A DNA stretch of 64,000 bases from Hippopus hippopus. Its lineage: Eukaryota > Mollusca > Bivalvia > Cardiida > Cardiidae. The translations under genes were made by a program, and so were the position numbers. Below the pieces are notes generated by a model. That model was not told where the DNA came from. It saw nothing but the letters and a program-made list of their open reading frames with translations, and made no database searches. Positions 12,201-27,200 of this stretch are shown piece after piece; position 1 is the first letter of the stretch; every line of letters begins with the position of its first letter. The stretch is from NCBI GenBank assembly GCA_946811185.2, contig OX328096.1:72105345-72169344 (forward strand), written 5' to 3'.

Positions 12201-15200
12201 TGAGGCTATAGACATGAAACTTATATGAAATTAAAGCAAAATTTATTTTAGATTGAAGTAAATATTTTCAAACTTGATTCGTAAAATTTGATAAAAAATG
12301 TAGTTTTTTGAAAGTGATAAAAAATTTTGAAAAAAGTTTTTGCCATCAACATGTGGCCAATATTCAATGGAATAACAACACCATTAGATTTCAGGGTGTT
12401 ACTTCTTTGATATCAGGTGAGGAACAAAAATATCATATTTATGTTAATAGCCTTAATAACCTTGCTTGGTCATGGTATACTTTTCCTACTTGGAGGCAGC
12501 ATAATTAACTTTCTTGCAAGCTGAAAAATGCATGTAATTCATGGGAATTTGGAATTTAATGAAACACTTTTGGCCACTTACTGTAGTTTAATAACTTTAG
12601 GGCCGGCAGAACATATGTCATGAATCAGGTTTGCTTTGTCTGTCTGCTCATTTTTCTGTCTGCCCGTCTGTACTCTAATCTTTTTCCTGTTTATGCAATT
12701 AAACTTGCATGGTTTGCTTATGTCATCATGGGCTTGAGCTCTATTGAAAATTGAGGGTTGTTCAACGATAATTAAGGTAAAAGTAGTGATTTGCAGACCT
12801 GATTTTTTCTACAAATTGTATGTAATTGCTATCAATTTAACCTCTAAAATTTGCACTATGGATAAGGCCTTATTTCTATGGAAATGAGCCGGAAACATAA
12901 ATTTTATCTCAGGTAAATAGGACATTGGTTACCTAAAACTGCGTTGACTCTTTACCAAACAACAAAACATAGGACTTGTTCAAATTCAAAACAGATGACA
13001 AATTAATTCTGGCTTAGTTGATTAAATTTGTCTCTGAAAGGGTAGAAAACATTGTGGGAAAAGGAGAAAATGCTGGTTACCAGCATTTTCTCCTTTTCCC
13101 ACAATATTTTGCAAAAGCTTCTTCCTTAAACAGGATTGTTTGGCAAAGGGTTAAATCTGATAAGAAGTGCTGGTCAGCATGGCATCAGATTTGAAATGTA
13201 ATTTTGTTCATCTATTCACTAAATTGCCCATGGTTTCAAATTATTTGCTTTCTAACCCCATGCCAAACATCAAACAATTGCCTGTTTTATCGACTGTTTA
13301 GGTTGAGGTTTTTGGAAACGAAACAAGCATATTCTATACTATTTATTGAGGCACATTTGTTTTTTGCAAATTCTTTCAATTTGGATAAGTCTCAGATTTT
13401 GTCATCTGATAAAGATTCAAAATGGTGAGGAAACATGTTGTGATCTTGATCACAGTTACATGTACATGTTTTTTTTAGACTGCTGTGTGAGCAGGGAAGT
13501 GAGTGAAAGCTGCATTGATTACTGTAGTGCGGATACCTTGAGTAGGGGGGGTAACCCAGATAGTCTGCTGTCATGTTTTTCGGAACTGGATAAAATTTAC
13601 AGTTGCCTCTCAAGTAAGTTTTAAACTTTATCAAAGAGATTTGCATTTTAATATGTGCTTGCAAACAATAATAATTCATTTTATTGTAATGTTTAACCTT
13701 TTTTCCAAATAATCCGATGTTTTAATGACGCTGAGGAAGGAAGCATTTGTAACAAGCAGTTTCTCTGTTTCACACAATGTTTTATATCCTGTCAGAAAAC
13801 TTCATCTTATTTGTAACAACTTTAAATTTGTTGCCTGGATTTGCTTTTAAGGACGTATATGACAAATTTTTCTAGCCGACAGATTTTTTTAAAACTTTGC
13901 ACATACAAAGCTCATCATGTCTCTAGGAGATTACAGTAAAAAAAGATGTGGGTACCCGTGCTCGTTTCTGAGAAATTTGCCTTTGAAAAAGATATATATA
14001 GTCCCAAAATTCAGCTTTTACTGGATTTATAGTGTTTTTCTTTAATAGTTTAACAGGAAAATTACAGGAAAAATATACAAATGTACATTTTAATGAAAAC
14101 TCAATATATTTGCACAAAAAATATATGAAAGCCTGGTTTTGAGCATGATGAATGTACAAATACGCATGTTATATATAAACCATTCAGTTAAAAAGGGAGA
14201 TAATTTGATCGAATTAAGGGTTAATCTTAAAAAAATACATACTTTCTTATGGACAGAATTTTCTTAAAATTTCCACACTTATAGTATGTATAATTCTAAA
14301 CAATAAGATAAAATAAAAATGGCACTACCAGGGCTTATTTTGTCAGAAAACAAGGTTGAAGGTCACTGGAAATGATTTTTTCAAGGAAAAAAATTGGATA
14401 AAAGCTCAACAGACATGGGAAAAGGAGAAATTGCTCAATAAGAGCGATTTCTCCTTTTCCAACAATAGTTTTCAAAGTGGAAACAGCTATACTTCCACAG
14501 CTTTACATTTCCTGCCTTTGTTTCCTTGTTAGGTGTGTAACGCCATGTCAGCAGCATTTTTATCATTTCTCGGTGACAGTTCAAAGATCCATTTTTTTTT
14601 TCTTCACAAAAACTACCCGAAGAAAGTGCTACTTGTTTCAGTGCACAAATAGCATTACCATTATGTGCAAAAAAATGCATAGGTGCACTTTTGATTCAAT
14701 ATCCACGACAAAAATACATGCGCAGTAGGATGCGCATGAACATTTGTCATATATGTTGTTAATTTGGAAGAGTCCACCGGTAGTTTGAGAAAGGGTTAAA
14801 AGCTGTTAAGTACTAGATGGTAAAAAGTCACTTTTTGATTGAGCCATAGTTAGTGTGTTAATGCATCTGCAAAAAGTATGGAAACAGTTCAGTTTACTCT
14901 GCCAGGGTAGGCAGATATGAGCTTATACCTGTTGTATTTGTAAATTTTCTGCATGTCAAAAGACCACTCTAACCCATGATTCAGCCTATTGTTTAACAAG
15001 ACTGCACCCACATTATGCACAATTTTTTTTTGGTAAAATTCATTACAAAAATGCATTAAAGATGTATTAACCCTTTCTCAAACAATCCCTGGTTTTTACG
15101 GGTCAGGAATAGAAGCCTTTTGAAAACATTGTGGGAAAAGGAGAAAATGGTGGTAACCAGCATTTTCTCCTTTTCCCACAATGTTTTCTACCCTATCATA

Positions 15201-18200
15201 TAGAAAAATCATGTTTTTAGCAACTGTTAATTTGTCATCTGCAAAATGCTTTCAATTTGATCTGGCCCAAAATTAGCTGTTTGGGAAAGGGTTAAAACGC
15301 ATTGCCCAGAACACAGTTTGACTATAATATTCGTCAAGCATTAATGGCATCCACTTTATAAGAAAGAGGTTGAACAACAAAGACGGTTTCATGATTGTCA
15401 ATTGTTTATCAAAGGGAGAAACGTTTTTTTTTTTTTTTTTTTTTCAAAAAACAAAGAAACAAGCAAACAAACAAACAAATTAAAAAAAGCCATATATATA
15501 AGCTCATATGATTTATATTTCTCAGTACAAGGTAACCACACCCCCTGCTGTTCCAGACTGAATGTACCGCCAACTTGTTTTCCACTGTGTGAAGGTAGAG
15601 TGAACTTAAACTGGAACGTTAGTCTCTGTATGCTGAATCTTCATCTTATTGAAGCCTGTATCCTAGAGGGATCAAGTAAGTGATCACTTTCATACACACT
15701 AGCTTTGACAGAAAATATGCAGTAAAACCAGTCTTAACCCTATACCACACAATATCCGAGTTTAATGACCCTGAAAAACAAGAAGGCCTTAAAGACATTA
15801 TTGGAAAAGGAGAAAATGCTGGTAACCAGCATTTTCTCCGTTTTCTGCAATGATTTTAATCTTCCCATAACAGATTTCATTTTTTAAATCAAGTTTATTT
15901 TGTCATATGCAAATTGTTTGAATTTGGACTGGTCTGACATCTTGTCCTTTGGTAACCCTTTACAGAATGGTAAAATTTTAGACTGGTCCAAATTGAAAGT
16001 ATTTGCACACAGAATATTAAAGCTGGAATATAAGATGGGTGTTTTTCTTTAAAAAGGTAGAAAATTTTGTGGTCAAAAATCTGTTGCAGACGACAATTTA
16101 AATTTTTGGTATTTGTCTTTAATGAGGTAGAAATCATTGTCCAAATGCTGCAGTAACCATATTTACTTACTGAATTCCAAATTTTCGAGCTCGTAACTTG
16201 TTTCCTATTGAACACAGACAAGATATTTTAGTGGAAGTCCTGCTGCCCTTGTTTTGTCAAAGTCAGTAAGAGTATAAATTTGTGGACATTTTTTTAGTTT
16301 GTAGATACAAGGCAAAAAATCTCTAAGTAGGGTTATCTTTGCTTTGATAGGTTTAACCCTTTCCCAAATAATCCCTGGTTTTCACGACCCTGAGAAAGAA
16401 GCCTTCTGAAAACATTGTAGGAAAAGGAGAAAATGCTGGTAACCACTATTTTCTCCTTTTTCCACAATGTTTTCTTCCCTTCCCAAAAGAAATTTTAATT
16501 TTTGAGTCATTTTAATTTTGTTGTCTGCAAATGCTTCCAATTTGGACTAGTCTAAAATTATGTTGTTTGGTAAAGAGTTAAATATTATTGAAACCCTGAT
16601 ATGGTCTGATAGGTTGCTTAATTGGTAGAATAGTGGCTCCAGAGTTTGAGTGGTGGTGGGGCCGCCACTTGTTGCTATGCGTTTGTCTGTGTTCTTGTTT
16701 ATTATAAAAGGGGTGTAAGAAAATGCTTTTTATTTGATGACTTTAAAATCAATCAGCATCCTCATTTTTTTTGCATATGATAACATATTTAATCTGAAGA
16801 CACAGTGAAATTGAAGAAGTATATTTAGTTCTTCTTTTATGGTACCTATATTGTGTACGTAGTAGGTGATAGTATACTTCTGACCAACTGGACACCTGAC
16901 TGCTCTCAGGACTATCAGTCCTATGATAACACTGCATAACTTAGCATTTCATATAAATACACGCAAGCACCAATAGCTTTGTCAGTAGGGTGAAGTACTT
17001 GAGAACGGGTTTGATCACTGGCTTGTCCAATTTCTTTTAGAGGATTGATGATAGTCATTGTGACAGGATTCATTCCTCTCCTATTGTCTCAACGATAGTT
17101 ATGTGAGAAAGCAGCCAGTGGCTTGGAAAGAAAGTTGTGCGGAAAGAGACTCCAGGAAAGCTTGAATAGGTGCACTGGCCACCACGATGTAACTGAAATA
17201 ATGTTGAAAACTACTTCAATCACCATAAAATTAATCAGTTATATAAATACAGCTATTCGTTTAGGTATATTGATGTATCTCAAATGAGAGGATATACATT
17301 TGAGCATATTTCTGGGAAAAGAAGGGTTTAATGCATCTCTGTGATGCTTTATACCATACTAGTCACTTAATAATTATGGATCCATAAAATCCATTATGTC
17401 TAACAGCGGATTGTACCATGAGATATACTGGTTTCTTGACATGCAGAAAATTTAACAACAGCAAAAGGTTTTGACTTATGTCAGCCTGCACAGGATGTGC
17501 AGGCTGACATAAGTCAAAACTTTTTGCAGATGCACTTGAATTCTTTTCATAGAGCAGGACTCATTTTCTTTAAGTTCAAATTTAGACATGGAGAAATTTT
17601 CTGCAAGTTTTTTCCAGCCATTACCCTATTTCATTCCAGCTTTTTTGCCCTCTCCCCCATACAACACACGAATTGTCCCTGGAAGTATAACATCTAGTTC
17701 AGTTACCATTGCCTGGGATGAGCCCACAGATTTTGTGCAGGGAGATTACTACACTGTTGCTTGGAGACTGCATCGTCATTCAGAAGAGATAGATTGGAAT
17801 ACAGTAAGTGATGGACAAACACTGTCATCTTTTTAGCTTCCACTTTACTCAGTGGTAGTCATATACAGATTTTACACCATTACTTTAACCTTTTGCCACA
17901 CAATTTTGAATTTTAATGACCTTGAAGAAGAAGGCCTGTGGAATATTGGTTACCAGCATTTTCTTCTTTTCTCACAATATTTTCATGAGCCCTTTACTAC
18001 ACAATGCCATCTTTTAACGACCTGAGGAAAAAGCTTTTGAAAACATTGTGGGAAAAGGAGAAAATGCTGGTAACCAGCATATCCTCCTTTTACAATGTTT
18101 TCTACCCTATCAAACGAAAATCGCATTATGTGAGCCACATTGAAATTGTTGTCTGCAAATGCTTTCAATTTAGGCAGGTTTAAAATTTTATGTGTGGTAA

Positions 18201-21200
18201 AGGATTAAAATATGGATTTGTGTTGTAAAAGGTTAAAGTTAAGTTCTTCATACTTAAAGACATGTTTTTTTTTTCTTTTAGGTATCTGTAGTTGTAGGAA
18301 ACTCATACACCATTACTGGACTGGCCCCAGCTGAGATTTATGATGCTGTTGTGGCTACAGAGAACAGCGATGGTTCCAGTTTACCAGAACTAACACTGGT
18401 CTTTGTTACTGAAGGTAAGGTATCTTTGAATAGGTTTGTTACTGTTTTTTGGCAATGTGCACCTAGTTTTAAAACACAAGTTCATTCACTGTCAACTGCA
18501 AAAGCTGTTGTGGCTACAGAGAATAGTGATGGTTGCAGCCTACCAGAACTAACACTGGTCTTTGTTACTGAAGGTATTTTATTGGTGAAAAGGTTTTTTA
18601 CTCAAGGTTATTTACAGGTAAAAAGTTTGTTACTGTTTTTTGATGAATTCATTCGGTAAGCTTGGCTGTTTTTGGGGAAGACATTGAGGTATCGCTGTAG
18701 CCTTATTTTGGTGCAAAAACTGAAATTTTACCGTATCTTTGGTTATTGCTGTGGAAGATACTTACTTGAAAATCAGATGAGTTGTTAACTCTCAAAAGGG
18801 AGACCCATACAATAAGGGCATGTAACCATCAAGGTATTTTTGACACAGTTTTATGTCCCTTTTTCACATTAGAATTTTCATTGAAATTCTATTTCTAAAT
18901 GAAACTCAGCTGTGCTTTAGTACCCAAATGTGGTGCTCTTGTTTTAATACCTCAGATGAACTCTTTATCACATGACTTAAATGTAAACTTAGTCAAATTG
19001 AAGGTACATGTATTTGTAAATATAGCTCAAATGATGGAATTTGTCCTTGATTGGATAGAAAACACTGTTGGAAAAAGGCATCTTTCTCAGGTTTGTGTGG
19101 TAAAGGGTTAACCATTGTCAGCTGCAGAACCCGTTGTTGCTAGGAGACCATAGGTGGTCATGAACCTCTAGTATTTCAGTGCTTTAACTCTTTACCAAAC
19201 GACAATAGTGTACACTGGTCCATATTGAAAGCATTTGCAGACGATAAACTAAAAGTGTCCAGATTTGTAAAATTTGCTTCTGAAAGGGTAGAAAACCTTG
19301 TGGGAAAAGGAGAAATGCTGGTTACCAGCATTTTCTCCTTTTCCCGGAGGTTTTCAAAAGCTTTCCTTTCCAGGGTTGTGAAAACCAGGGCTTGTTTGGA
19401 AAAGGGTTAAAGTATTCTTGTTCTCTTTTCAGCCACAGGGTATGACAATCAGCTTCCATACAATGAAACGGGTATGCAACTTTCTTTCCTTACTGGAATA
19501 TGAATATGAGCCTTGCTCTCTGAAAAGAGGGGTTAAAGCATCTGCAAAAAGTATTAACCCATTTCAGCCTGCACTGTCTATTGGTCAATTTTTGGCATGT
19601 CAAAGGACAAGTTTACCTCTTAATTTAGTCAGTTTTAACAAAATCAATTCTATGGATCTATAGTTATGTGATGACTTGCTTTATAAAATGCACCCAGAGA
19701 TGCTCTTAACCCCCTTTCTACCAGAGCACATCTCATGTATTAATTGACTCTATTTACGAGGGTTGTTCGATATGTAATGTGTATTGTACGATATCTCAAA
19801 AGCATTCAACTCAAATAGTGAAATGAACATTACATCCCTTCAAAGTATTCTCCGTGGTTTGAAATACATAATTTCAATCTCTGAATCCATTTCTGAAATG
19901 CGTCACGGTACGCTGATTTAGGTAGACCTCTGAGGCACTAACTGATGGCTGAGCCAAGGGCTTGTCGGGACTTACAACGACAACCAGATAAGAACTTTTT
20001 AAGTTTTGAAAAAAGGAAAAAGTCGCATGGGGCTAGATCTGGAGAGTATGGTGGGTGTGGCAAGACGGTAACCTTCTCCGACTTCAAAAATTGCTTCACA
20101 AGCTCAGATGTATGTGATGGAGCATTATCATGAAGTAGACGAACATGCCTAAATTATGACACAGGGCGTCGTTTAAGATAATATTTCTTGACCTTTTTTA
20201 GTATAACATCTCGGTAATACCGACCTGTAACACTTTTGCCCTTCGGCACCGGAATTTGTACGGCTATAACATCACATGAGAAGAATATGCAATAAAGAAC
20301 CTTCTTTGTGCTTGTGCTTCTTTTGGCAACTACAGGCCTTCTACCGTGTTTAGTTAGCCATATTTTGTTTCCAATTTTTCTTACTGGTTCGAAATAGTGA
20401 ACCCATGTTTTGTCACCAGTAACAATGTTTGCAAATTGTCTTTGATTGAATTTGGGAAACATTTTGAGCAATTGCTTAGCGGTTTGTACTCGTACCCGTT
20501 TTTGGTCATCTGTCAATATATGAGGTATCCATCTGGCAGAAATCTTTTGTACTTTCAAAATGCGCTTCAAAATGAAATGCATCCGCGATAGCGATATGCC
20601 AACAGCGTTGGCAATATCACGAATCATGTATCTGCCATCACTTTCAATTATTTCCCTGACTTTTGAGACATTTGCCTTGCCTGTTAAAGTCACAGGTCGG
20701 CCAGATTTTGCTGCATCTTTGATGGACTCTGTGCCAGTCAGAAATTTCTTTTTCCAACAACGAACTGTCTCATAAGATACCTTATTAGACCCATAAACTT
20801 CCTCCAATTCAGTAAAAATCTGCATTACCGAATGACCGAGTTTTATGTGAACTTTTATTTAAGCTCTAATTTCTTCAATATTCTTAATCCGTTTCCCAAC
20901 CATTTTTACAACAGTGGTCAACAACTAGCTCTATTGAAATGACTATAAGTTTAAAACTATGTGGAGCTGAAGGCTCGTGTTTATACCGTTGGAAAGGTAT
21001 TGAATAGAGCTATTCAAGCGTATCATCATCCACGAAATCGTGCAAAGCGTTATTGCGCTGTGGTACAATACACATTACATATCGAACAGCCCTCGTACAC
21101 ATGATATTAAAGTTGTTCCCAGAGTGTTGACAGACGCACATTTTCTGCATCTCAAATGCAAAAAAATGGTAACAGGACCCCAAAAATTTCTTCTTTGAGA

Positions 21201-24200
21201 TGAATAGGACACAACTTCAAATTGTAACTCAGAAATTTAAAAAAAGAAAATCAGTAATTACAAAAAATGCTTTGCGTAATCTAGCACACTTATCTGATCT
21301 GGCTACCTGTTCGTGATCTTCCTTCCATTTAATACAGGAGATACAGTGGGTACCAGATAATCATTACAGCAGCTTTATGGACATGCTCACAGGGGTGAAT
21401 TAGAAAATACGTAACTGTTACTGTTTTCAAGGCCAACTGATTCATGCAAACCTGCTTTCACCACCTGAAGAAAGCTCAGTGTTATGTTTTAATTGTATTG
21501 TTACGAGATTGCTGTAAAAAGCTAATGATTCGCATAAACATTTCAGAGGAACCTGAAAGTGGGCACTCAGCCAATTTCTCTGTAAAATTGATGCAGTTTG
21601 TTGTCGATAAATCTGTCAAAAACACTGATCTTCAGTCATGGTTTTGTATGTAATAATAAAATTGTTCTGTTTTCAGTATGCTGTATAGACAATGGTGTGC
21701 CAAATGAATGCCTTAGCATTTGTGATCATGACTTTCGACTGACAAATGCCGCAATATCTGCAGCCTTTGTTTGTGAGACTTCTGTTTTACCTATGTTACT
21801 GTGTGCATCAGGTAAACAAATTATTTTCTATAGACATGTATATATAGTCACCATCTCTGTATGATCTAATGATTCAAATGTTCTTAATGATTACTACCCT
21901 TCCAAAGACAAGCATCATTACTTAAGCTGCATTTAGCTTGCCATCTGTTAACACTTTCAAATTGGGCCAGTCTAAAATCTTTTGTCTAGTAAAGAGTAAC
22001 CTTTTATCAAAGAATTCTCTGTTTACTTAAACATACGTCTTTACTCGTTTTCATCTAGTCTTTTTCTTCATTTTATGAAACTATAATCACTCTTGTATCT
22101 TCGTGCCAAATGTTGCCCCTAATGGTTGCAAAGGTTGCACAGATTACGGCAGATAGAAAATGCATTTCATTCTATTGTGGCTAGCCATAGACACAACATC
22201 CACAGTTTCTGGTTTAAATTGAAGACAAATCCCTACAGTTTCTTTACCCCATACACCTTATAATGATTTTTTTATCTATGTTTACACAGCTGACTAGATT
22301 ATAACACTGTCAAGTTTTGACAGCGTTTGTTTTCTCTCTGACTGTAAAGATGTCTCTTTAAGCTAAAATGTGGATTACTGACAGAGTCAACAACTATTCA
22401 AAGTTGTATTCTTGGTCTTATTCTAGAAAGTAACACAACTTATGATTGGTTAAACCAAATTGGCCACACTCTGGCAAAAGAGAGTTTAATAGATCTCTGT
22501 GATGTATTATACTTAGCAACTAAGTACTGAGCTGCGGATCCATAAAATTCTTTATGTTTTACAATTAACTGAATCATAATGTAGGCCTCTCCTTTCACAG
22601 GCAGAAAATTGACTGATAGTAAAAAGTGTCGATCCAGATCAGCCTGCATGGATTGTGCAGGCTGACCTGGATCAATACTTTTTTTTTCAAATGCATTAAA
22701 CACCCTTTACACAGAGCAAGGCTCAAATGGATTAGCCAATCAGAGGTTGTGTTAGGTTTAAAAACATCGTGGAAAATATTGAAATTTCTTGTTGCTAGCA
22801 TTTTCTTCTTTTTCCACAATATGTTCAAATGTCTTGCTAAATCTTTACCACTCTATTCTGAGTGTTAAACAGTCCAGCTAAGAAGCCTTTCAAAAACATT
22901 GTGGGAAAAATGGGAAAATGCTTGTAACTTGAAATTTTTCTTTTCCCACAACATCTTCTATCCCTGTAGACAAATCCCATAATTTGAGTTTGTCCTATGC
23001 AAACACTTCCAACTTGGAAAATTTAGATTGTTTGTCAACCTGTAGAGGGCCCAGTAAACCCAATCGTCATTTCTATTCTAGGAATGAGACCCTAAATGAA
23101 AGTAATTTCAGTGTTGCATTTCTCTAGATTGTCTGTGAAAAGCAGACAGTGTAGATAAAAAATCAGACTGCGCATTTTGTGCATTCTGATCTTGATCTAC
23201 ACTTGCCATATAGACAACTCTAGCAGTGAAAGGAGCTTTAAATCTTTACCACACAATCCCGAGTTTTAACGACCCTGAGGAAGAAGCCTTTGGAAACCAT
23301 TGTGAGAAAAGGAGAAAATGCTGGTAACCAGCATTTTCTCCTTGTCCCAAAATGTTTCTACCCTTTCCAAAATAAATTTCAATTTTTGAGCCCCATTTGA
23401 ATTGTTGTCTGCAAATACTTTCAATGTGGACAGGTCTGAAATTTTGTTGTTTGGTAAAGAGTTAAGGGTTAAAGGGTCAAATACCAAAAAATTTAATCCA
23501 ACAATTTTCTTTTTAGATGGAAGGAACCATACAGACTGTTGTATCCGTAGAGGTATACCAGATGTATGCATTCCGTTATGCAGTCTTCATCCAGAGGATG
23601 TCCCCAGTACCAGCTTTATACAGTGTGCCCTGTATAAGGATGAAATGAGCTATTGTTTTGACGAGGGAAAAGGTATGACACTTCTTTTAACCCATTACCA
23701 TAGTGCAAAATTTGAGACTGCCCATACTGAGGGAATTTACAGACAATTCAAATGTTTTTCATAGGTAGAAAACATTGTGGAAAAGGAGATGCTGATGATT
23801 TTCTCTTTTTCCTTGAATGTTTTCAAAAGCTGTCTTTCTCAGGGTGATGTGTGGCAAAGGGTTAACATTTTATAAGCCAAGGCCACTGGCCCAGTTGGTA
23901 GCATCCAGGGCTTGATTTCTTTTGAGGATTGATATTGGTCATTGTAATAGGATTTATTCATCTCTTGCTGCTGAACATTGTATTTATGTTTATGTGGGAT
24001 CACCAGGGAGCATTGTTTTGCTGATGGTTATGTGGAAAAGCAGCCAGTGGCTTAAAAAGAATATTGATGGAGTACTGGTAACAGAAACTCCAGGAAAGCA
24101 TGTCAATAGAGAAACTCTTAAAGGCATGGTGGTGGCCAAAATGAAACAATGCAGGTGTTTCAATGCATTTAAATTTAAGTTATACATGTAGCATTGAAAA

Positions 24201-27200
24201 CTATAAAAATTATTGTGAAGATGGCAATCAATCAAACTGTTGGTCCAAGTCTTAGTCATAGGCAGAAAAATGAATTGAGTTAAAGAGTTGCAAGGTTGCT
24301 ATGTCTTCTGTTTACATGTTTTATCATTTTTACCTTAATCCCATTTGAAATTGGTATGTCTTAACCCTTTCCTAAACAACAAAATTTAGGACTAGTCCAA
24401 ATTGAAAGTATTCACAGATGACAAAATAAATGTGACTCAAATTCTGAAAATTAATCTGGGAAAGGTAGAAAACATTGTGGAAAAAGAAGAAAATGCTAGT
24501 TACCAGCATTTTCTCCTTTTCCTACAATGTTTTCAAAAGTCTTCTTTTTCAGGGTCGTTAAAAGTCGGGATTATGCAGTAAAGGGTTAAAGAAATTTTGA
24601 GTGAAAAACAGACCTAATTTCTCCACAGACATAGTATTTATAGCTATTTTCTGCTTGGTACTTTTTAGCGGTAGAGTTTTGAGTAATACCCAACAAATCT
24701 GTTTATATGTCATCAGGTGAGTGACTCTCATGGTCATCTCGGGTGTACTTGTGTACATTCCTGGCTTTGTTCTTTTGATTGTAGAAACTAAGCCACTGAG
24801 ACAATATCAAGTTATGATGTTTTCATAGGCTGAAAATTTGTTCAAATGTTGATCTTGTGTTTTGACCTTGACACGGCTCTTGTTAACATTTCACAGGAGT
24901 GTTGCCAAATATTCCAGTGGGTTTGACTGTGAAGGATATAGAGGAACATTCTATTACACTAGACTGGCAGATGCCAGCGGGTCCTGCAGTATCATCATAC
25001 ACTGTACAATATTCTAAAGTGTATGGTACATGGACTGAGGTTAGATGTCTTATTTTTATGTGAAAATTCATTTCCCAAACGATTCCAAGTTTTAAAGACC
25101 CTGAGAAAGACTGCTTTTGAAAACATTGTTGGAAAAGGAGAAAATGCTGGTCACCAGCATTTTCTCCTTTTTCCACATTGTTTTGTACCCTTTCATAGAC
25201 AAATATCATTACTAAGTTGCATTTATCTTGTCAACTGCAAAATGCTTTTAGTTTGAACAAGTCTAAATTTCTGTTCTGTGGGAACTTGTTAACTAATACA
25301 TATTTTACACAAAAAATTGTCCTTTATGAAAATATGGGAAAAAAATTTGCTGGAAAAGGTGAAGGTACTTGTATCGAGTAATAGCTTTTTTTCCCCATGT
25401 TTTATTTTAAAAGGTTGTCAAGTGTAGACAAATGTGCTTTTTTTTTTACATAAAAATATGTGTATAAAATGTTTTTACTGTGGCATATTACAGAGGCATC
25501 AGCTCTTTACCACACAAAAGAATTTTTTAGTAAATTTTTATACCCCCCACAAACGAAGTTGGGGGGTGGTATACTGGAGTCACCTTGTCTGTCTGTCCGT
25601 CCGTCTGCCCGTGCGTCATGAAAAGCTTGTCCGGGGCATAACTTCTAAAGTATAAAAGCTAGTGACTTCAAACTTCATATACAGATGTGCAGTGTACAAG
25701 AAACATAACTCTATTCCAAATATTTTTGGGATTATTGCCCTTGGTAAATTTTAACTTTTGATTTTTGTCTGGGGGATAACTTCCAAAGTAAAAAAGCTAG
25801 TAACTTCAAATTTCATATACAGATAGGCCACATTAAGGAGAAGTGCAGTGTACAAGAACCATAACTCTATTCCCACTATTTTTAGAGTTATTGCCCTTTG
25901 TAAATTTTAACTTTGGATTTTTATCTGGGCATAACTTGCAAAGTACAAAAGCTAGTAACTTCAAACTTCACATACAATTAGATCACCATAAAGCAAAGTG
26001 CACTGAGCAAGAACCATAACTCTATTCCCACTTTTTTTTTTTTTAAGAGTTATTTCCCTTTGTAAAGTTAGAATTTGGATTTTTGTCTGGGCATAACTTC
26101 CAAAGTATAAAAGCTAGTGACTTCAAACTTCATATACAGATAGACCACATTTACCAGAAGTGCAGTGTACAAGAACCATAACTCTATTCCCACTAGTTTT
26201 TTTTCAACTCTTACTTTTGTACTAAACCATTCTGCATTCTGTGACAAAGCAATGTTTTGTGACAAGAGCTGGTTGGGGGGGTATGATCACGTTTAGCGAT
26301 AGCTCTAGTTTAGTCTGGTCCAAATCGAAAGCATTGTCCCACAACATTCCAGATTCTCAGAAACAATATGTTCATTAGAAGTCATTCAACTTGAAGTCTC
26401 GATATGCTTGAAAGTTAGATGTATCGAACATTTAGTTATTTGATAAAGAGTAAAATAATCTACACTCTGTTTTAACAGATCATTCAACATGTGTTTATGT
26501 TTTTTTTTCTGAATTTTAGTAATGAATTTCTTTTAACAACCATTGTAAATTTAAATCTGTCTTAAAAGTTTTTGTTCTTGATTTATTGCAGTCAGCCCAG
26601 TCCAATGAAACATTTATAGTTGTGGATGGTTTGGACCCTGACACAATCTACTACTTTAGAGTATATGCTAACAATGCCAATGGAACCAGCTTGCCATCAG
26701 AAGTCAAAGGGGCTTATACTCTCGAAGGTGAAATAATACTTCAGAAATATTTATGGACACCTGTAAATTGAATGTTTAGATCAGCTGTTCTCAAAGAAAA
26801 TGTCGAGGTCTTGTTACAGCTGTGTCATTGCTGTTTTTGTCTGTGTCATCATTGTGTGACAATTTTGACTTCTTCTTGCTTGTCTCTTGTTACCAAAAAT
26901 AATTTCTTAAAACTGAGCCTAGTTGTTCACTATCAAAAGGGAAATACATACCACACCTACAGGGCAGATATTTCTCAACATTTTTGACACAAATATGCCC
27001 CCTTATTGACTCAGATTTTTCTCCAAAAAGCACCCATAGCAGAGTATGGGCAATTGCATGTGACTGATAGATTGAATTTGTGTTTATCTATTGTTGCCAC
27101 CGGTTGCCCATTATGGGCACCGCCCCCTGAAGGCTGTTAGTATTGTTACGGGGAATAGTGCAGTTACAGGACAAAACCTGTTCTAAGTTATGCCTAGTTC

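Noticed and set aside
25540..26308. Helitron with a CTAG 3' end
   Set aside because: It ends in CTAG but lacks a 5' TC, an A/T insertion site and the 3' hairpin; TTT on both sides suggests a small target duplication.
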